From: Salarias fasciatus
Lineage: Eukaryota > Chordata > Actinopteri > Blenniiformes > Blenniidae
Direction: 5' to 3'
DNA length: 64,000 nt
Assembly: GCF_902148845.1 (NCBI RefSeq)
Contig: NC_043760.1
Span: 8,861,822 to 8,925,821, forward strand
The number at the start of each line of letters is the position of its first letter. Position 1 is the first letter of the stretch. The notes below the pieces were generated by a model, which ran no database searches, was not told where the DNA came from, and saw only the letters and a program-made list of their open reading frames with translations. A program made the translations under genes and the position numbers. Positions 23,816 to 36,140 of the stretch are shown here, one piece after another.

Positions 23816-24424
23816 ACCACTAGACTATCCAGCCATATATATATGTATATATATATACAAGAACATGTGCGTGTGCAAAAAGACAATGCATGCACGTGAG
23901 AGAGTAAATATGTGTAGTGAGATATGGGTGAGCAATATGGCAAAGATATATCTCGATTTTTTTAAATCAAAATCACGATCACGATTTTATCTCGATTCTT
24001 TTTCCCAATCCGACAATTTTTTCCGCACTGTTAAACATTTAAAATGTGTAAAATGTATTTAAACATGTAAAACCCTAAAAGAAAAAAAAGACAATTTATT
24101 TTTGAACAAAGTCTTTTTATTATTATTTTTTAAATCTTATTAAACACACAAAACAATACAAATAATACACACATAAACTAAACCCCTTCCACCCCAACCC
24201 CCGAACTCTGGACAATCACTTATACTTCAGAAAAACAAACAAACAAACAAACAAAAAAAAAAACACAAAAAAAAGCATCCATATACTAATAGATCACGGA
24301 TCATGTACATCACTAATTCACAGGCATGCATATGCTCTCAGCACTCAAAAAGTACAACAATTACACAGTTACACTGGTGGCTGCCATGCCTTCAACCACA
24401 GATAAGAACGGACCCCAGGTATCC

Positions 24425-27400
24425 TTAAACTTCTCCACCTCTAATGGTATATCGGATTTTTTCCAGATGAATATGACTCATAACCTCTTTAATCCAGTGC
24501 CCGAATGTTGGTGGGTGAGACTTCTTCCAATTCATAAGGATTAGCCTCCTGGCCAACAAAGAGCAGAAGACAATCAGGCCTTTGTTGCAGCCACTAAGAG
24601 CAACACCCTCAGGGATCACCCCAAATAATGAAATAAGTGGAGATGGACTTATTGTCTCTCCACATATTTTGGAAAAAATGTCAAAAATTAATTTCCAGAA
24701 CCTGTACAACTTTGGACATGTCCAAAACATATGCAACAATGTAGCTGGGGCCTGTTTACAGTGATCACAAGTAGGGTCCAATTCTGGTTTAAGTTTTGAC
24801 AATTTGACCTTGGACCAGTGGAGACGGTGCACAATTTTGAACTGGATTACTCTGTGTCTGAGGCATATTGATAAGGTGTGAATTCTCTGTACAATGTTTT
24901 GCCAAACTGAATCTGAAAGAGGTTTAGATAAGTCTGTTTCCCATTTGCTTTTAAGTGATTCTACGCTGACTGCTTGACATGAACAGAGCAACTCATAGAT
25001 TTTACTCATTGTTTGCTTAGTAGAGGTTTTACATTTGAAGATTGAATCCAAAAGAGAGAGATGAGGACACGCTGGGAAACATTCAGAGTTAGACTTCACA
25101 AAGCCTCGAAGCTGTAAATACCTGAAAAACTGGGATTTATAAATACTGTATTTCTGTGATAGCTGTTCAAAAGTGGCAAATATATTATCTATATATAGAT
25201 CGTAAAATGACTGTATCCCTAGTTTCTGCCAGGTACCAAAGGCTTTGTCCATTATTGATGGATTAAACATGTGATTTTTTGTCACAGGTGCAGCAAGTGA
25301 CAGTCTTGTGAGATTGAATGACCGTCGAAATTGGTTTCAAATTTTTACTGTATTGATAATAACTGGGTTAGATGTAAAGGTTGAAACAGGCTGCTCAAAA
25401 GGCAGTTTAGAACATAGCAGGGCAGCAGGAGAGGTGGAGTCAAGTGTGGCCCTCTCAAGTACCAGCCAGCTAGGGCTAACAGTGTCCTGTCTCATCCAAT
25501 ATAGCAACGTTCTTATGTTTGCTGCCCAATAATAATATAAAAAATTTGGGAGTGACATGCCCCCCATTTTACAGGGCAGCTGCAATATGTTTGTATTTAT
25601 TCTAGGGTGTTTATTGTTCCATATAAAGGTTGATATTTGGCTGTTGAGATTAGAAAAAAAAGACTTGGTTAAAAAGATGGGGAGGCATTGGAACATGTAC
25701 ATAAATTCAGGAAGCACAGTCATTTTAATTGTATTGATCCTGCCCCCTAGAGACAGGCGTAAGGCATCCCAGCGATCTAGGTCTTGTTTGAGATCTGACA
25801 GTAGAGGTTGATAATATGCCTTATATAAATCTTTATGACTGTTGGTCACCCATATGCCTAAATATTTGAATTTTTTAGGACTGGTTTTGAACGGAGTTAA
25901 TCCAACATACAACTCACCAGAATTAATGGGCATCAGCTCACTTTTTTGAAGATTAATCTTATAACCGGATAGCTTTCCAAAGTTGTCAAGTAAAGTCAAT
26001 AATTTAGGAATGCTTGAGAGAGGATCCGAAATAAATAATAACATGTCGTCTGCATAAAGCGAGGCCTTATGATCCACGCCCGCTCAGTGAATCCCCCTGA
26101 TATCAGAATTCTGTCTTAATGAGATTGCAAGTGGCTCGATTGCAATGGCAAATAGGAGCGGAGAAAGGGCATCCCTGTCTTGTACCACGTTGTAATCTGA
26201 AGTAATCAGATAAATCACTGTTAGTGCGGACTGCTGCTGTTGGAGAGGAATACAGCATTTTTATCCAAGATATAAGTTTGGGGCCAAATTTAAAAACTTC
26301 AAGTGTTTTAAAGAGAAAATTCCACTCCATCCTATCAAACGCTTTTTCGGCGTCAAGTGAAAGAATCATTTCGCTCTCTTTGCTGTCGGGTGGAGGGGGA
26401 CCATACAAAATGTTAAACAGGCGCCTGATGTTAAAAAATGAGTAACGATTTGTTACAAAACCTGTCTGATCATCTGAAATAATGGTTGGAACCACATCTT
26501 CCAGATGGCGTGCTATGACCTTTGCCAAAATTTTTGCATCGGTGTTCAAGAGAGGAATTGGGTGATATGAGCTACAGTTAAGGGGATTTTTGTCCTTTTT
26601 AAGTAACAATGAAATAGTGGCTTGGCACATAGATGGAGGGAGAGACCGTAAAGAAAATGATTCCTCAAAAACTGACAGCAATAACGGGGAAATTAGATCT
26701 GAAAACGCCTTGAAAAACTCCGTTGGAAAGCCATCAGGCCCTGGCGATTTACCATTTTGCATGGCACCAATTGCTGAAATTATTTTCATAACTGAAAGAT
26801 CTCTTTCCAATTCGGATGCCAATTCACAGTTTACAGAAGGGATATCCAGAGGTTCAAAGAATTCTTGTAGATCAGATGAAGCCAGTGACTCAGAGGTGTA
26901 CAGTAACTGATAGAATTTAGTAAAGCAGAAGTTGATTTCTTTGTTGTTAGTGTGGTTTACACCTTTGTCATCATTTATTGCTGAAATTATATGATTAGCA
27001 GTTTTCTGTCGCAGTTGATGTGCAAGCATTCGCCCCGCTTTTTCCCCATGTTCATATTGACCATGTCTCGATTTAGAAATAAGGTATTCAGCCTGCTGAG
27101 TGGACAGAATATTGAAGTCAGTTTGTAGTAACATACGTTCCTTTATCAGATCTGCTGAGGGAGTCTGACTACATAATCTGTCCAATTTAGATATATCATT
27201 CGCAAGTTCCTTAAGGCGTTCATTATTCCTCTTATTTTTGTTAGCACAGTACGAAATGATCTGACCCCTCAGGTATGCTTTCAATGACTCCCAAACTGTA
27301 GATGGCGACATCCCTGGGGTCTGATTGACACTTAGAAAAAATTTGATTTCAGACGAAATGAAGCTAACAAATTCTTCTTCTGAGAGAAGTAGTGGATTAA

Positions 27401-28214
27401 GTCGCCATGGACGATATATGAACTGCACATTAGGGACAAGCATTTTCATGCATAATGGTCCATGATCTGAAATAACTATGGCTCCATAATCACAATCTGA
27501 AATAAGATGCAGAATTTTCTTGTCAAGGAACAAGTAATCAATACGAGAATAGGTTTTATGAACAGGGGAGAAAAAAGAGTATGCTCTTTGAAAAGGATTT
27601 CGAAAACGCCATACATCAGCCACTCCATAGGTATCAAGAAAATGATTAATAGATTGAGTCGATTTAGTCAGGGATGCCCTCCCGGGTGCACTCCGATCCA
27701 AAGATGAGAGTACACAGTTTGTATCACCACCAATTATAAGACTGTGTGTAGATAGATTTGGAAGATGAGAAAAAAAGTCATTAAAAAATGTAGGATCATC
27801 CCAGTTTGGTGCATAAATACAGGCTAGAATGGCTGGAAGTGAATATAATTTTCCAACTACAATGACATACCGCCCACTTGAGTCAGCAAGGACATCGGAC
27901 ACAGTGAATTGTATATTCCTGCCAATTATGATAGCCACCCCTCTTGACCTAGAATGAAAATTAGATTGAAACACCTGACCTGTCCATTTTTTGTTAAATC
28001 GTAACTTATCAGCCAGGCATATGTGTGTCTCCTGCAAAAATGAAATATCTGCATTAAGCTGTTTCAAGTGGGTAGAGACTTTCCTGAATTTTACTGGATG
28101 ATTTAAGGATTTAACATTCCAGGTCACACAGTTAACCTGACACCCGCCATATCTTCTGATATTATCTGTGTTTAGCATATTACATACACCTTGAGTCCTG
28201 TTTTGCATATACAA
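24425..28214 (-). pseudogene. L1/Tx1 LINE ORF2 (endonuclease-reverse transcriptase), broken
   Basis: 28214-26103 encodes the APE endonuclease (VTWNVKSLNHPVK, FLQETH, GGDTNCVLSSLDRS, ISDHGPL) and RT motifs up to GKSPGPDGFPTEF, LDAEKAFDRMEW and RGTRQGCP. A frameshift near 26100-26160 moves the frame, and 26077-25337 continues with SLYADDMLLFI (catalytic YADD) and KINLQKSEL. An in-frame TGA near 25337 (probably a former Trp codon) separates the tail, 25285-24425, with the Cys-rich CDHCKQAPATLLHMFWTC. One frameshift and one nonsense change are visible, so it is inactive as it stands. Confidence 0.85.
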
Positions 28215-28786
28215 CCTGTAGATGCCACATCACCAAAAAGCACAGACATGATGTCAATAGAAATGGATGCAAACGTCTGAAAAAAGTATAAAAAACTGGA
28301 AAAGAAAAAAGTCCGGAATTTACCCTCCCTCTCACCTGCATAAACACAGTGATTTATAAAACCCTCCAAAAACAAATCCGCACATTTAGTGTTCATAAGC
28401 GGGAACACAGTCTGAAGATACTGAAGCTCCCACCCAGCCCATGAAGAAAAATTCAGAGATCAAAGATTAAGTCAATATAAACATAACACAAATCACTGAG
28501 ATGAAGATAAATTAGATAAAAAATGACGCCTGCAAAAGAAGTTGTCCTATTAAATCAAATACCAAGGCATCAGGTCAGCTGAAAAGTGTGATAGAATGCC
28601 CACACCTACAGAGATATATCAAAAAAAAAACCAAGCTCAACGAGGAGCTGCGTATGAGTTTGAGTTTGAAGAGTTTCAGCCTTATAGTTATTCATCCTGG
28701 TCTGTAGCATGGACGATGGTCTCTTTCACATTTTCCATGGCTTCCTGGGGATCGGTAAACTGCTTATCCTGTCCATTGTATGTGAT

Positions 28787-29500
28787 TCAAAGTCGAGCTG
28801 GAAACAGTAATCCATAGCGAACGCCCTGTCGGTCCCGGAGGAGCCTCCTGACCTCGGTGAATGCAGCCTGAGCTCTGGCCACGCTTGGAGTATAATCAGG
28901 AAAGATGGTGATCGTTGCTCCGTTGAAGCGTAGCGGGCCCCGGCCTCGGTCACGTGCACGGCGCAGCACCTCCGCGCAGTCCCCATAATAGTGCAGTTTA
29001 GCAACGATGACCCGGGGTTTGTCATCCTGCTTTCTCGGACCCAGACCCCGGTGAGAACGGTCCACCAGCGGCTCTTCGTCCAGCTGCAGCACCTGCTGTA
29101 GCAGCTTAGCCACCGCAGCGGTTGAGCTGGATCCCGGTGTTTCAGGGACGCCGAGGATCCTCACGCTGCACCTCCTCATTCGCCCCTCCATTTCTTCACA
29201 GTTTTCCTTTAGCTCCGACACTTCTGACTCCAGCTCTTTCACGGTGTTTTGTAGAGTAACAACTTCATCTGACCATGTAGATAGGCCGCCCTCCATCTCC
29301 TTGACGCTCACCTTCACCTGGTCGAGCTCGGTGCGGAGCACTGCAGTGCTGTTCATTATTTCCGCCTTCACCGCTTGCAATTCATTTTTAAGAAAGCCAA
29401 AGTCATCCGAGAGAGCATCCTTCAGCTCCACCTTTATCACCGCTGAAATTTCCGCTTTCAGTGAGAGAAGGATCTCGGATTTCAGAGCTGTGGTATCCAT
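28787..29500 (-). CDS. L1/Tx1 LINE ORF1 protein (nucleic-acid chaperone)
   Basis: 237 aa, intact. Residues ~1-110 are heptad-rich (LKSEILLSLKAEISAVIKVE...; VKELESEVSELKENCEEMEG), predicting a trimerising coiled coil. RCSVRILGVPE starts the RRM-like domain, and PRVIVAKLHYYGDCAEVLRR plus FPDYTPSVARAQAAF matches the C-terminal domain of L1 ORF1p (Transposase_22 family). It binds its own RNA and is needed for retrotransposition in studied L1s. Confidence 0.82.
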   Translation of the reverse strand: MDTTALKSEILLSLKAEISAVIKVELKDALSDDFGFLKNELQAVKAEIMNSTAVLRTELDQVKVSVKEMEGGLSTWSDEVVTLQNTVKELESEVSELKENCEEMEGRMRRCSVRILGVPETPGSSSTAAVAKLLQQVLQLDEEPLVDRSHRGLGPRKQDDKPRVIVAKLHYYGDCAEVLRRARDRGRGPLRFNGATITIFPDYTPSVARAQAAFTEVRRLLRDRQGVRYGLLFPARL

Positions 29501-29806
29501 GTCAGTAAGCCTCGATGTGGATGGGGTCAGTCAACCTGGGCGTCTGGAAGTGCTCTGATCCGAGGAGGCACTGGGCCCAGAGCCAGAGGGTCCGGTGTAC
29601 TTATATTTACACAGGTTTGATGCCATATTTACACTGTAGTATAGCAGTTGCAGTTTCCAGCGCGGTGTAAGTGCTTTTTAAGGATAAGTATTCTTTAGAA
29701 ACTCAGTGAAAGTGAAAGTTAAAGCGGGCTAAGCGGGAGCTCGAGCTAAGCACGACCTACTCCATCGACGTCTAGACCAAAAAAAAAAAAAAAAAAAGAC
29801 AATTTA

Positions 29807-30100
29807 AGCCAAAGAAACATGTTTTAATTTAAATAGTATGTTTGGTTTTTTTTTATCAAAATGTGCAATGAACACAAATATAAAAAGCAATCAACAACAA
29901 TAGAGTGCACTTTTGTAACACAATAACTAAACACACCAAATAGTTTGTTAAAAAGGGTCAATAAAAATTAAACTGACGTCACCCCTGTCAAGCTCAATGC
30001 ACCTCTGTGGCGTGAGTGTGATCAGTGGGGGTGTGCGGTGCAAGGAGGACTGCTCTTCAGTAATGTAACGGGCCTGACGGCCTTTATTTACATATTTGAT
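29807..30100. other. AT-rich non-coding stretch
   Basis: Probably the right part of the repeat split by the L1/Tx1 insertion (AATTTAAGCC..., GTGCAATGAACACAAATAT). No gene seen. Confidence 0.4.
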
Positions 30101-31410
30101 ATTAGAGGAGCTAGCGGGAGGAGGCCTTCGACGCCAGAGCCTCGTTCTGTTTCGCGTGTTCAGCGCCCTGGGAGGTGGATATTTGGAGGCAGTCGTCTAG
30201 TCCTTTCTTTTCCCAGGCACCGCAGAATCCCAGGGGGCAGACCTCCTTACGGGCCAACGATGGGGGTCTCCCTGCCCGCGTCATGGCTAAAGGTGGGGGG
30301 CGAGCTGCTGATAGCCTCTGGCCCCCACCTGATGATGACCTGGATGTTGGGGCCGAAGAGAGAGGATGTGGAAAGGGGCAGCCCCAAGACACCTCTCTAA
30401 TCCCGGTCAGGGAGGGAGGAGAGGACGAGCCAGAGGTGTCTCATACCAAGCTGGGCGTTGGCCATGGTGTGCCCCCCGTCGACGGCGATGGCCCGGCACA
30501 TCCTCATCAGGACCTCGGCTGTGTTCTGGACCTCCGCAATGTCATCCGGCAACAGTTCTGACCGTTCATGGCAAAGCTTGTTGACAGAGCCTTAGGAGGA
30601 ATGCCATATTGTTAGCCAACGCAAACACTTGAGTTCCATTGGCATAACAACGGTCCAGAAAGGAAGCCATGCGCCTGTCTCTCTCAGAGAGCCGCATGGG
30701 CTTACCACCAGGCCAGGGAGTGGAGGTGGGCAGCAGGCAGAGTTTCACGGAGTCCTCAATCGTCGGGACACCGGAGACGCAGGCCCATCCATCCACGCAG
30801 GAATATTCACAGTTGCCTTTTGCCGGCCCCCCGGCGGCAAGAGGAGGCTCAGGAGGCTGAGGCGGGAGCGCGAGCCCGGTGCGGTCTGCAGCAGCGGTGA
30901 AGAGAGCCGCGAGATGCTCCACCAGTTCGCAGCAGGAGCTCCCGCAGCTGGTCGACATGGTAGACATGGAATCGTCAAGCTGCTCGGACCTCCCAGGAGA
31001 GTCTGAGGAGCCGTGATGGCTTCTCATATCCTCGCTGGCTTCGTTCCGAGAGCGGGAGACAAGGCAGCTTCGGATTCCCCGGATGCGGAAGCCGTAGACA
31101 CAGCTGCCATGAAGGCAGCCCGGCGCTCGGCTTCTTCCAGCTGGAGAAGAAGGCAGGCCGAACTGGAAGCACGCTGAGCTTGCTGCTGCCATCGCAGGCA
31201 GGTGAAGCAGCGGTTGTGCCGGTCCCTCTCGTGCAGTGGAGTCTCGCAGCTGCGGCAGGTGAACAGCCTGACGCCAGAAGGTGAGTTATCTCGGGCAGTC
31301 TTGTCCGTCTTTTCCATCACGTCTTCGTCTTTGTCTTTCCCTTTGTCTTTGGCTTGTATCGATCTTGATCTCAGGAGCTGAGAACGAAGCTCTGCCACAT
31401 CTGGACTCAA
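30100..31410 (-). mobile_element. Fossil DIRS-like retroelement fragment (gag-like region)
   Basis: On the minus strand a gag-like region with a Cys-rich motif (CRSCETPLHERDRHNRC) and a downstream LSERDRRMASFLDRCY / ALANNMAFLLRL stretch resembles the first ORF of fish DIRS-type elements. GC-rich unlike its surroundings. It is incomplete and broken, with no reverse transcriptase or recombinase part nearby. Family assignment is tentative. Confidence 0.4.
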
Positions 31411-31625
31411 TATATGACAGTCGAGTTCGAAGGAGGGCTGGTCATATAGCTGCAGACCTCACCCACCCAGGCCATGAACTGTTTGTACCCCTTCCCTCTG
31501 GAAAGAGGTGCAAGAACATCAGAGCCCATACAATCAGACTGAAGCACAGCTTCTTCCCCAGAGCTGTGAAGTCCATCACCCCATCTCTTCATACATCATC
31601 TCATCATACATGCAAGCATACATTC
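31395..31625 (+). mobile_element. L2/CR1/Rex1-like LINE 3' fragment
   Basis: Reads PHLDSIYDSRVRRRAGHIAA, PGHELFVPLPSGKR and IRAHTIRLKHSFFPRAVK, near-identical to the RT tail at 8560-8770, including the TCATCATACATGCAAGCATAC 3' end. The join to the DIRS-like fossil at about 31395 is abrupt. Confidence 0.75.
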
Positions 31626-32740
31626 ATACAGCTGATCACACGGGACCAGATAAAACTTTTTTTTCATTGGAGAGAGAATCAGAATCTGGTGAAATTTGTG
31701 GAGTCTTCTCAGAGGTCAGAGGTCATACTTTCATCATCACTGTCACATTTGCATGACCACGCTCATCTTTAATCACTCTTCATATTGTGCATGCAGACTC
31801 AGGCACCTCATTGGCTTGTGCTGTGTGAGACTAATAGCTATTTGTACTAGGTTTCTGCTGATGCTCTGTTTTGTAATTTGATACCTGGATGCTCAGCTTG
31901 CATGTTCCAGATAACTACCAGCTATTTTCTAACAAAAGTCAATTGGAGGCCCTGTGTTAAATCTCTGTGCAGGTGTAGTAGCCAGTCGTCTGGAGTGTCA
32001 GTTCCGGTTGAAGGATCATCGTATCTTTGCACTCTTTTCCTTTCCTCTCCACTCCTTTTTGTTTGCTTGCATGTTCACTTGTTTGTTTGTTTCCTTCACA
32101 CTCTATCTGTCTTCCTGTCTTTCTGTCCCCCTGTCAGGTGCAGCAATATTATGTACCAGTATTCAAAATAAATAAAATACACAAAAAAAGTCATATTATC
32201 AAGAGGAGCTTTAAACTTACAGGCTCCTCTTGGAAAAGTAAATATGTCAGGCACGTCGCAGCAGCCAGACCCTCATTCTGCTGCATTGATGCTGGACAGG
32301 ACAGGTTAAAAAAACATTTTTTAAAATTAGAAAAAAATCAGAAAGATGTCTGGCAATTTCTGTACGCCTGTTGCATTTTTGCCCAACATAAGACATCTCA
32401 GCATTCAACTTCTGGTCTCCTGCATCCCCTGCCCATCTCATAACGTCCTTGTTCCAACATTGCTCTGGACTTCGTGACGGGGTCTGATGGGACTCCATAT
32501 CCTCTCATCTCAGCATCCTTCCTCCTGGTCTAAGCAGCTCCCATGGGTGGATTTTGCCCACAACTCTATGGAGAGTTCCCCCTTTGAGCGCATGATAGGG
32601 TCCCCCTCTTCCCTGCACTCAAAACTGACACCATGCTGTCAATCTCACCTCTCCGTGTCAATCACAGAGAGGTGGCTGACACAGAGAATGAACAACTGAA
32701 GAAATGAAGCATGGTCTGAAAGGTTTGCTGTCTGTCAGGC
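31626..32740 (+). mobile_element. Fossil Ty3/gypsy-like fragment (integrase part), copy 2
   Basis: Second copy of the block at 17160-18130, colinear from GATCACACGGGACCAGA to CAGAGAATGAACAACTGAAG. Its integrase-like part lies at about 32350-32700. Broken, no flanking LTRs seen. Confidence 0.6.
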
Positions 32741-33233
32741 TCACTTGACTGACAACTGACTCACTGCACGCTACAGTCAACCAGCCTGAAACTGAAGAAA
32801 GCAGCATAGTTGACATCTACAGTAACAGAGAGCTAAACACAGTGCAATCACGATATAAACTATATTGACTTGTTTTGACATCTCCTGTTCAGTCAAAAAA
32901 TGATAAGACAACAGTGTTTGATGTGTTTCTTCCGAACACAAAAACTGTACCGACACCTGCAGCTGGATTCAAGGAGAAAGTCATTGACTTTACTGGACTT
33001 TGACTCAAATTGTGGTGATATTTCAACAAATAGATTGGATAGAAAGACTGCTATATGAAACAAATGACGTGAGATGAGCGACAGAGAGAAAGGGAGGAGG
33101 GAGATTCATTGAGGAAAAATATTGGGCAGAGAGACTCAGGACTGGAAAGAGATAAATAAGCTGGATGATGGATATGTAAGTCACAAAGCTGTTGGAGCTC
33201 AGCAGCTTCTCCTCTCATCCTCGCTCTGTCAGG
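32741..33233 (+). promoter_or_regulatory. taar: 5' flank and leader of TAAR copy 4 (flank class B)
   Basis: Nearly the same as the flank of copy 3 (CTGTACCGACACCTGCAGCT; GATTCATTGAGGAAAAAT near 33104). Regulatory role inferred from conservation. Confidence 0.45.
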
Positions 33234-34336
33234 ATGGGAGAAACTGAGCTCTGCTTCCCGCAGCTCTTCAACACCTCCTGTTGGAAGCCGAAGCGTCCAC
33301 TCAGCGAGACTGTGTTCATTAACTCTCTGCTGTCCTTCATCTCTCTGCTCACTGCTTCTCTCAACCTGCTCGTCATTATCTCCATCTCCCACTTCAAGTA
33401 GCAACTTTTCATCCACCTCATGATTGTACACAATTCAATGCATGTTTGCAGCTATACTGCAGTTGATTTCCTTTTACTACAAATTAGGTAATAACTCATC
33501 TGATGTTCCTCTTTTGATGCAGGCAGCTCCACACTCCCACCAACCTCCTCCTATTGTCTCTGGCTGTCTCAGATTTCTTCGTGGGCCTCCTCATGTCCTT
33601 TCAGATTGTGCTCACCAACGGCTGCTGGTTTTTTGGTGACCCTATGTGTGTCTTATACAGCAGTTTAGATTACATCATCACCTCGGCCTCAGTAGGAACC
33701 ATGGTACTCATATCAGTCGACCGCTATGTGGCCATTTGTGACCCTCTCCACTACTCCACTAAAGTCACTGTGAGAAGAGTTTCTGTCTGTATTTCTCTCT
33801 GTTGGTCTTGTTCTTTTTTGTACAACAGCCTCATTTTGAGAGATAACCTCATACAGCCGGGCCAGTTCAACTCCTGCTACGGAGAGTGTGTCGTGGTTAT
33901 TGACAACTTTATAGGAACAGTTGATACAATTCTGACTTTTGTGGGGCCTGTTACTGTGATCATAGTCCTGTACATGAGAGTGTTTGTGGTGGCTGTGTCT
34001 CAGGCCCGGGCCATGCGCTCTCAGATTGCTGTCATATTTCAACATCAACAGACTGTGCGAGCTAAAAGATCTGAGATGAAAGCAGCCAGGACTCTGGGTG
34101 TAGTTGTTGTTGCGTTTCTCACATGCCTTTGCCCATATTATTGTTCCTCTCTTGCAGATCAGAACAGCTTGTTCAGTGTTATGTCTGTGGCCTTAGAGAT
34201 CTGGCTGTTCTATCTGAATTCCTGTCTCAACCCAGTGATTTATGCTTTTTGCTATCCCTGGTTTATAAAATCTGTTCGGCTGATTGTCACTTTGAAAATA
34301 TTTCAGCCTCACTCCTGTGATGCTTGCATATTATGA
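33234..34336 (+). CDS. taar: Trace amine-associated receptor, class III-like, copy 4 (type II, D3.32+D5.42)
   Basis: Exons 33234-33397 and 33523-34336 (325 aa), short 125-bp intron. This is the only intact copy with aspartate at both amine-contact positions: D104 (3.32, in YSSLDYII) and D189 (5.42, in TVDTILTF). In zebrafish TAAR13c this pair binds the two amino groups of cadaverine, so a diamine ligand is a reasonable inference. A further Asp, D182, lies at the TM5 entrance. DRY at 121-123, W149, P197, FLTCLCPYY in TM6 (Leu at 6.48), NPVIYAFCYPWF in TM7. One substitution (FIK for FLK) follows TM7. TM2-TM3 and intron group with pseudogene copy 6. N13 sequon present. The start is supported by alignment with all other copies. 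Confidence 0.94.
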
Positions 34337-34475
34337 ACACTGAAATGAAACGACTATTTAACACCTTAAAATCACTGTATGTTTATGTGTGTCTTGATTC
34401 ATTTCAGTTCAACTGAATATGTTTGATATGTTTGATTTCACAGAGTGATTTTGTAATCGTTGTTCTGTTACTAAT

Positions 34476-34830
34476 CCATCAAAGTCACATTGACACGGTT
34501 TCTCTCTGCCTTTGTTCACTGTGTCTCAGGCCTGGGGTGTGAGCTCTCAAATTAGAAATTCCAGGGTTCAGAGACTGTAATAGCTAAATATTCTTCCTTG
34601 AAAGTAGCCAGGACTCCGGGTGTAGTAGTCCTCGCCTTTTTCTCATGCTGCTGTTCATTTTACATTTCATCTCGTCGACCACAGTAGCTCTCCTGGGTTT
34701 ACATCAAATACTATCAAGGTATGGTTCTGTTACCTTAACTCATGTTGAGGTAAACCCCTGGTTTCTGAAATCTGTCAAGCTTATTGCCACGTGTAAACGA
34801 CTGAACTGATTAGACTACAACATTTTGTAG
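34476..34830 (+). pseudogene. Truncated TAAR tail pseudogene 3' of copy 4
   Basis: Same relic as at 13181-13534, with the same two internal deletions and nearly identical sequence. This shows that the copy 2 and copy 4 units descend from one duplication with little later divergence. Confidence 0.88.
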
Positions 34831-35639
34831 AGAGACAATCTATCCTGTGATATGCTGTGATTTGGCCTTCACCCCTAATCAGCTGGGATCTTCTTCAGCA
34901 GCCTGCGACCTTGTAATCAATAAAGAAGTACTGAAGATAGATGGACAGATGGAAGGACAATACGTAGTGACTAATATTACACCTATTTTTTAAGGTTAGA
35001 TTTATTATTGACAAAAAACTTCCCAGGGCAGTGGTTCATTTTAACATGGTACTTAAGGAGAGCAATTTGAGAAGAATCTACTCTTTTCTTTAAGACGGTG
35101 ACACTATCATAAAAACCTGAAAATCATGTAAATTTGTAACATTTAATTTTAAAAATGGTGGGTGACATGTCTTCAAATAAAGTACCTGCTCAAGAAATCT
35201 GTGTTTTTTTAATTGCCTGTTCCTGTGAGGGAACAATAATAATGGGGTTACACAACGGATTGATGGAGGGAGCAGAAGACTTAGTTCACAACCAAATTTC
35301 GTGGGTGCTCATGTAGAGCGACAATTCACAATAAAAAAAAAAAAAAAAAAAGGTCAAGGACAGGAGAGACTAGAGAAAAACATGAAGGACAAAACAGAAA
35401 ACTGCACAGGCATTTCGCTGGATAACAGAAACAACACAGAGGCAAGTAGAATTTACAAATATGCATCCACAAGATGATGCAAGAACAATAAATAAACAGT
35501 TTAAACATTCAGGTGGTGATCGTGCTGCAAGAAGGCGGCACAGGCTGTTTACGGTGCTAAGGGAGGTGGGAGGAGGTAGTCTGGGTTGATTTCGTCCATG
35601 GGGGGGTTATGGGAGACTGTTCATGAGTGAGTGTCTGTC

Positions 35640-36140
35640 TCCGTTTCAGTGGGTGTTTGCAGTGCGCATGGCCCAGGGGAAGAGGCTGTTTGTCAGTCTG
35701 CTAGTGTGTGATTTTGTTGACCTGTAGTGTCTCCCAGAGGGCAGAAGGTCAACTAGGGGGGGGACAGGGTGTGAGGGGTCTCCCGTCATGACTTTGGTTC
35801 TCCTGAGGCAGCAGGATGTGGAGATGTGTTCCAGGCTGGGCAGGGGGCAGCCGATGATCTTTTGGGCAGTGTTAATGACCCTCTGCACCGCCTTCCTGTC
35901 CTCAGCTGTGGAGCCTGCGTTTCACACACTCAGACAGTACGTCAGCACGCTCTCCACAGAGGAGTGATAGAAGGCCAGCAGCAGCTTTGTGTCCAGGTTG
36001 TTTTTCCTGAGGACACGTAGGAAGTGTAGCTGCTGCTGAGTCTTTCTGACCAGGGCCCTCGGTGGAGAGGCAGACATGTTACACGATGGTGGTAGCAGCA
36101 CATCCCAGAGATGCACCAGTTTCCCCGACGGGGTCGACAC
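35640..36140 (-). pseudogene. LINE reverse-transcriptase C-terminal fragment, second copy
   Basis: Colinear with 14340-14841, reading ALVRKTQQQLHFLRVLRKNN, VESVLTYCLSV and INTAQKIIGCPLPSLEHIS. SVLTYCLSV is open slightly further than in the first copy. Non-functional remnant. Confidence 0.78.

Larger units (their letters stand above)
24099..29789 (-). mobile_element. L1/Tx1-type LINE, near full length
   Basis: A 5.7-kb two-ORF element flanked by a 17-bp direct repeat: eight A's then GACAATTTA at 24082-24098 and 29790-29806. ORF1 lies at 28787-29500 and ORF2 at 24425-28214, separated by about 570 bp. Roughly 290 bp of 5' UTR precede ORF1. It inserted into an AT-rich repeat whose left part (GATATATCTCGAT..., about 23940) looks like an hAT-type MITE. 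The intact long duplication and few breaks suggest a fairly young insertion. Confidence 0.88.

Noticed and set aside
23900-24098. Possible hAT-type MITE split by the L1/Tx1 LINE
   Set aside because: The ATATGGCAAAGATATATCTC motif is suggestive, but I could not find a matching inverted end to the right of 29807, so it is not listed as an element.
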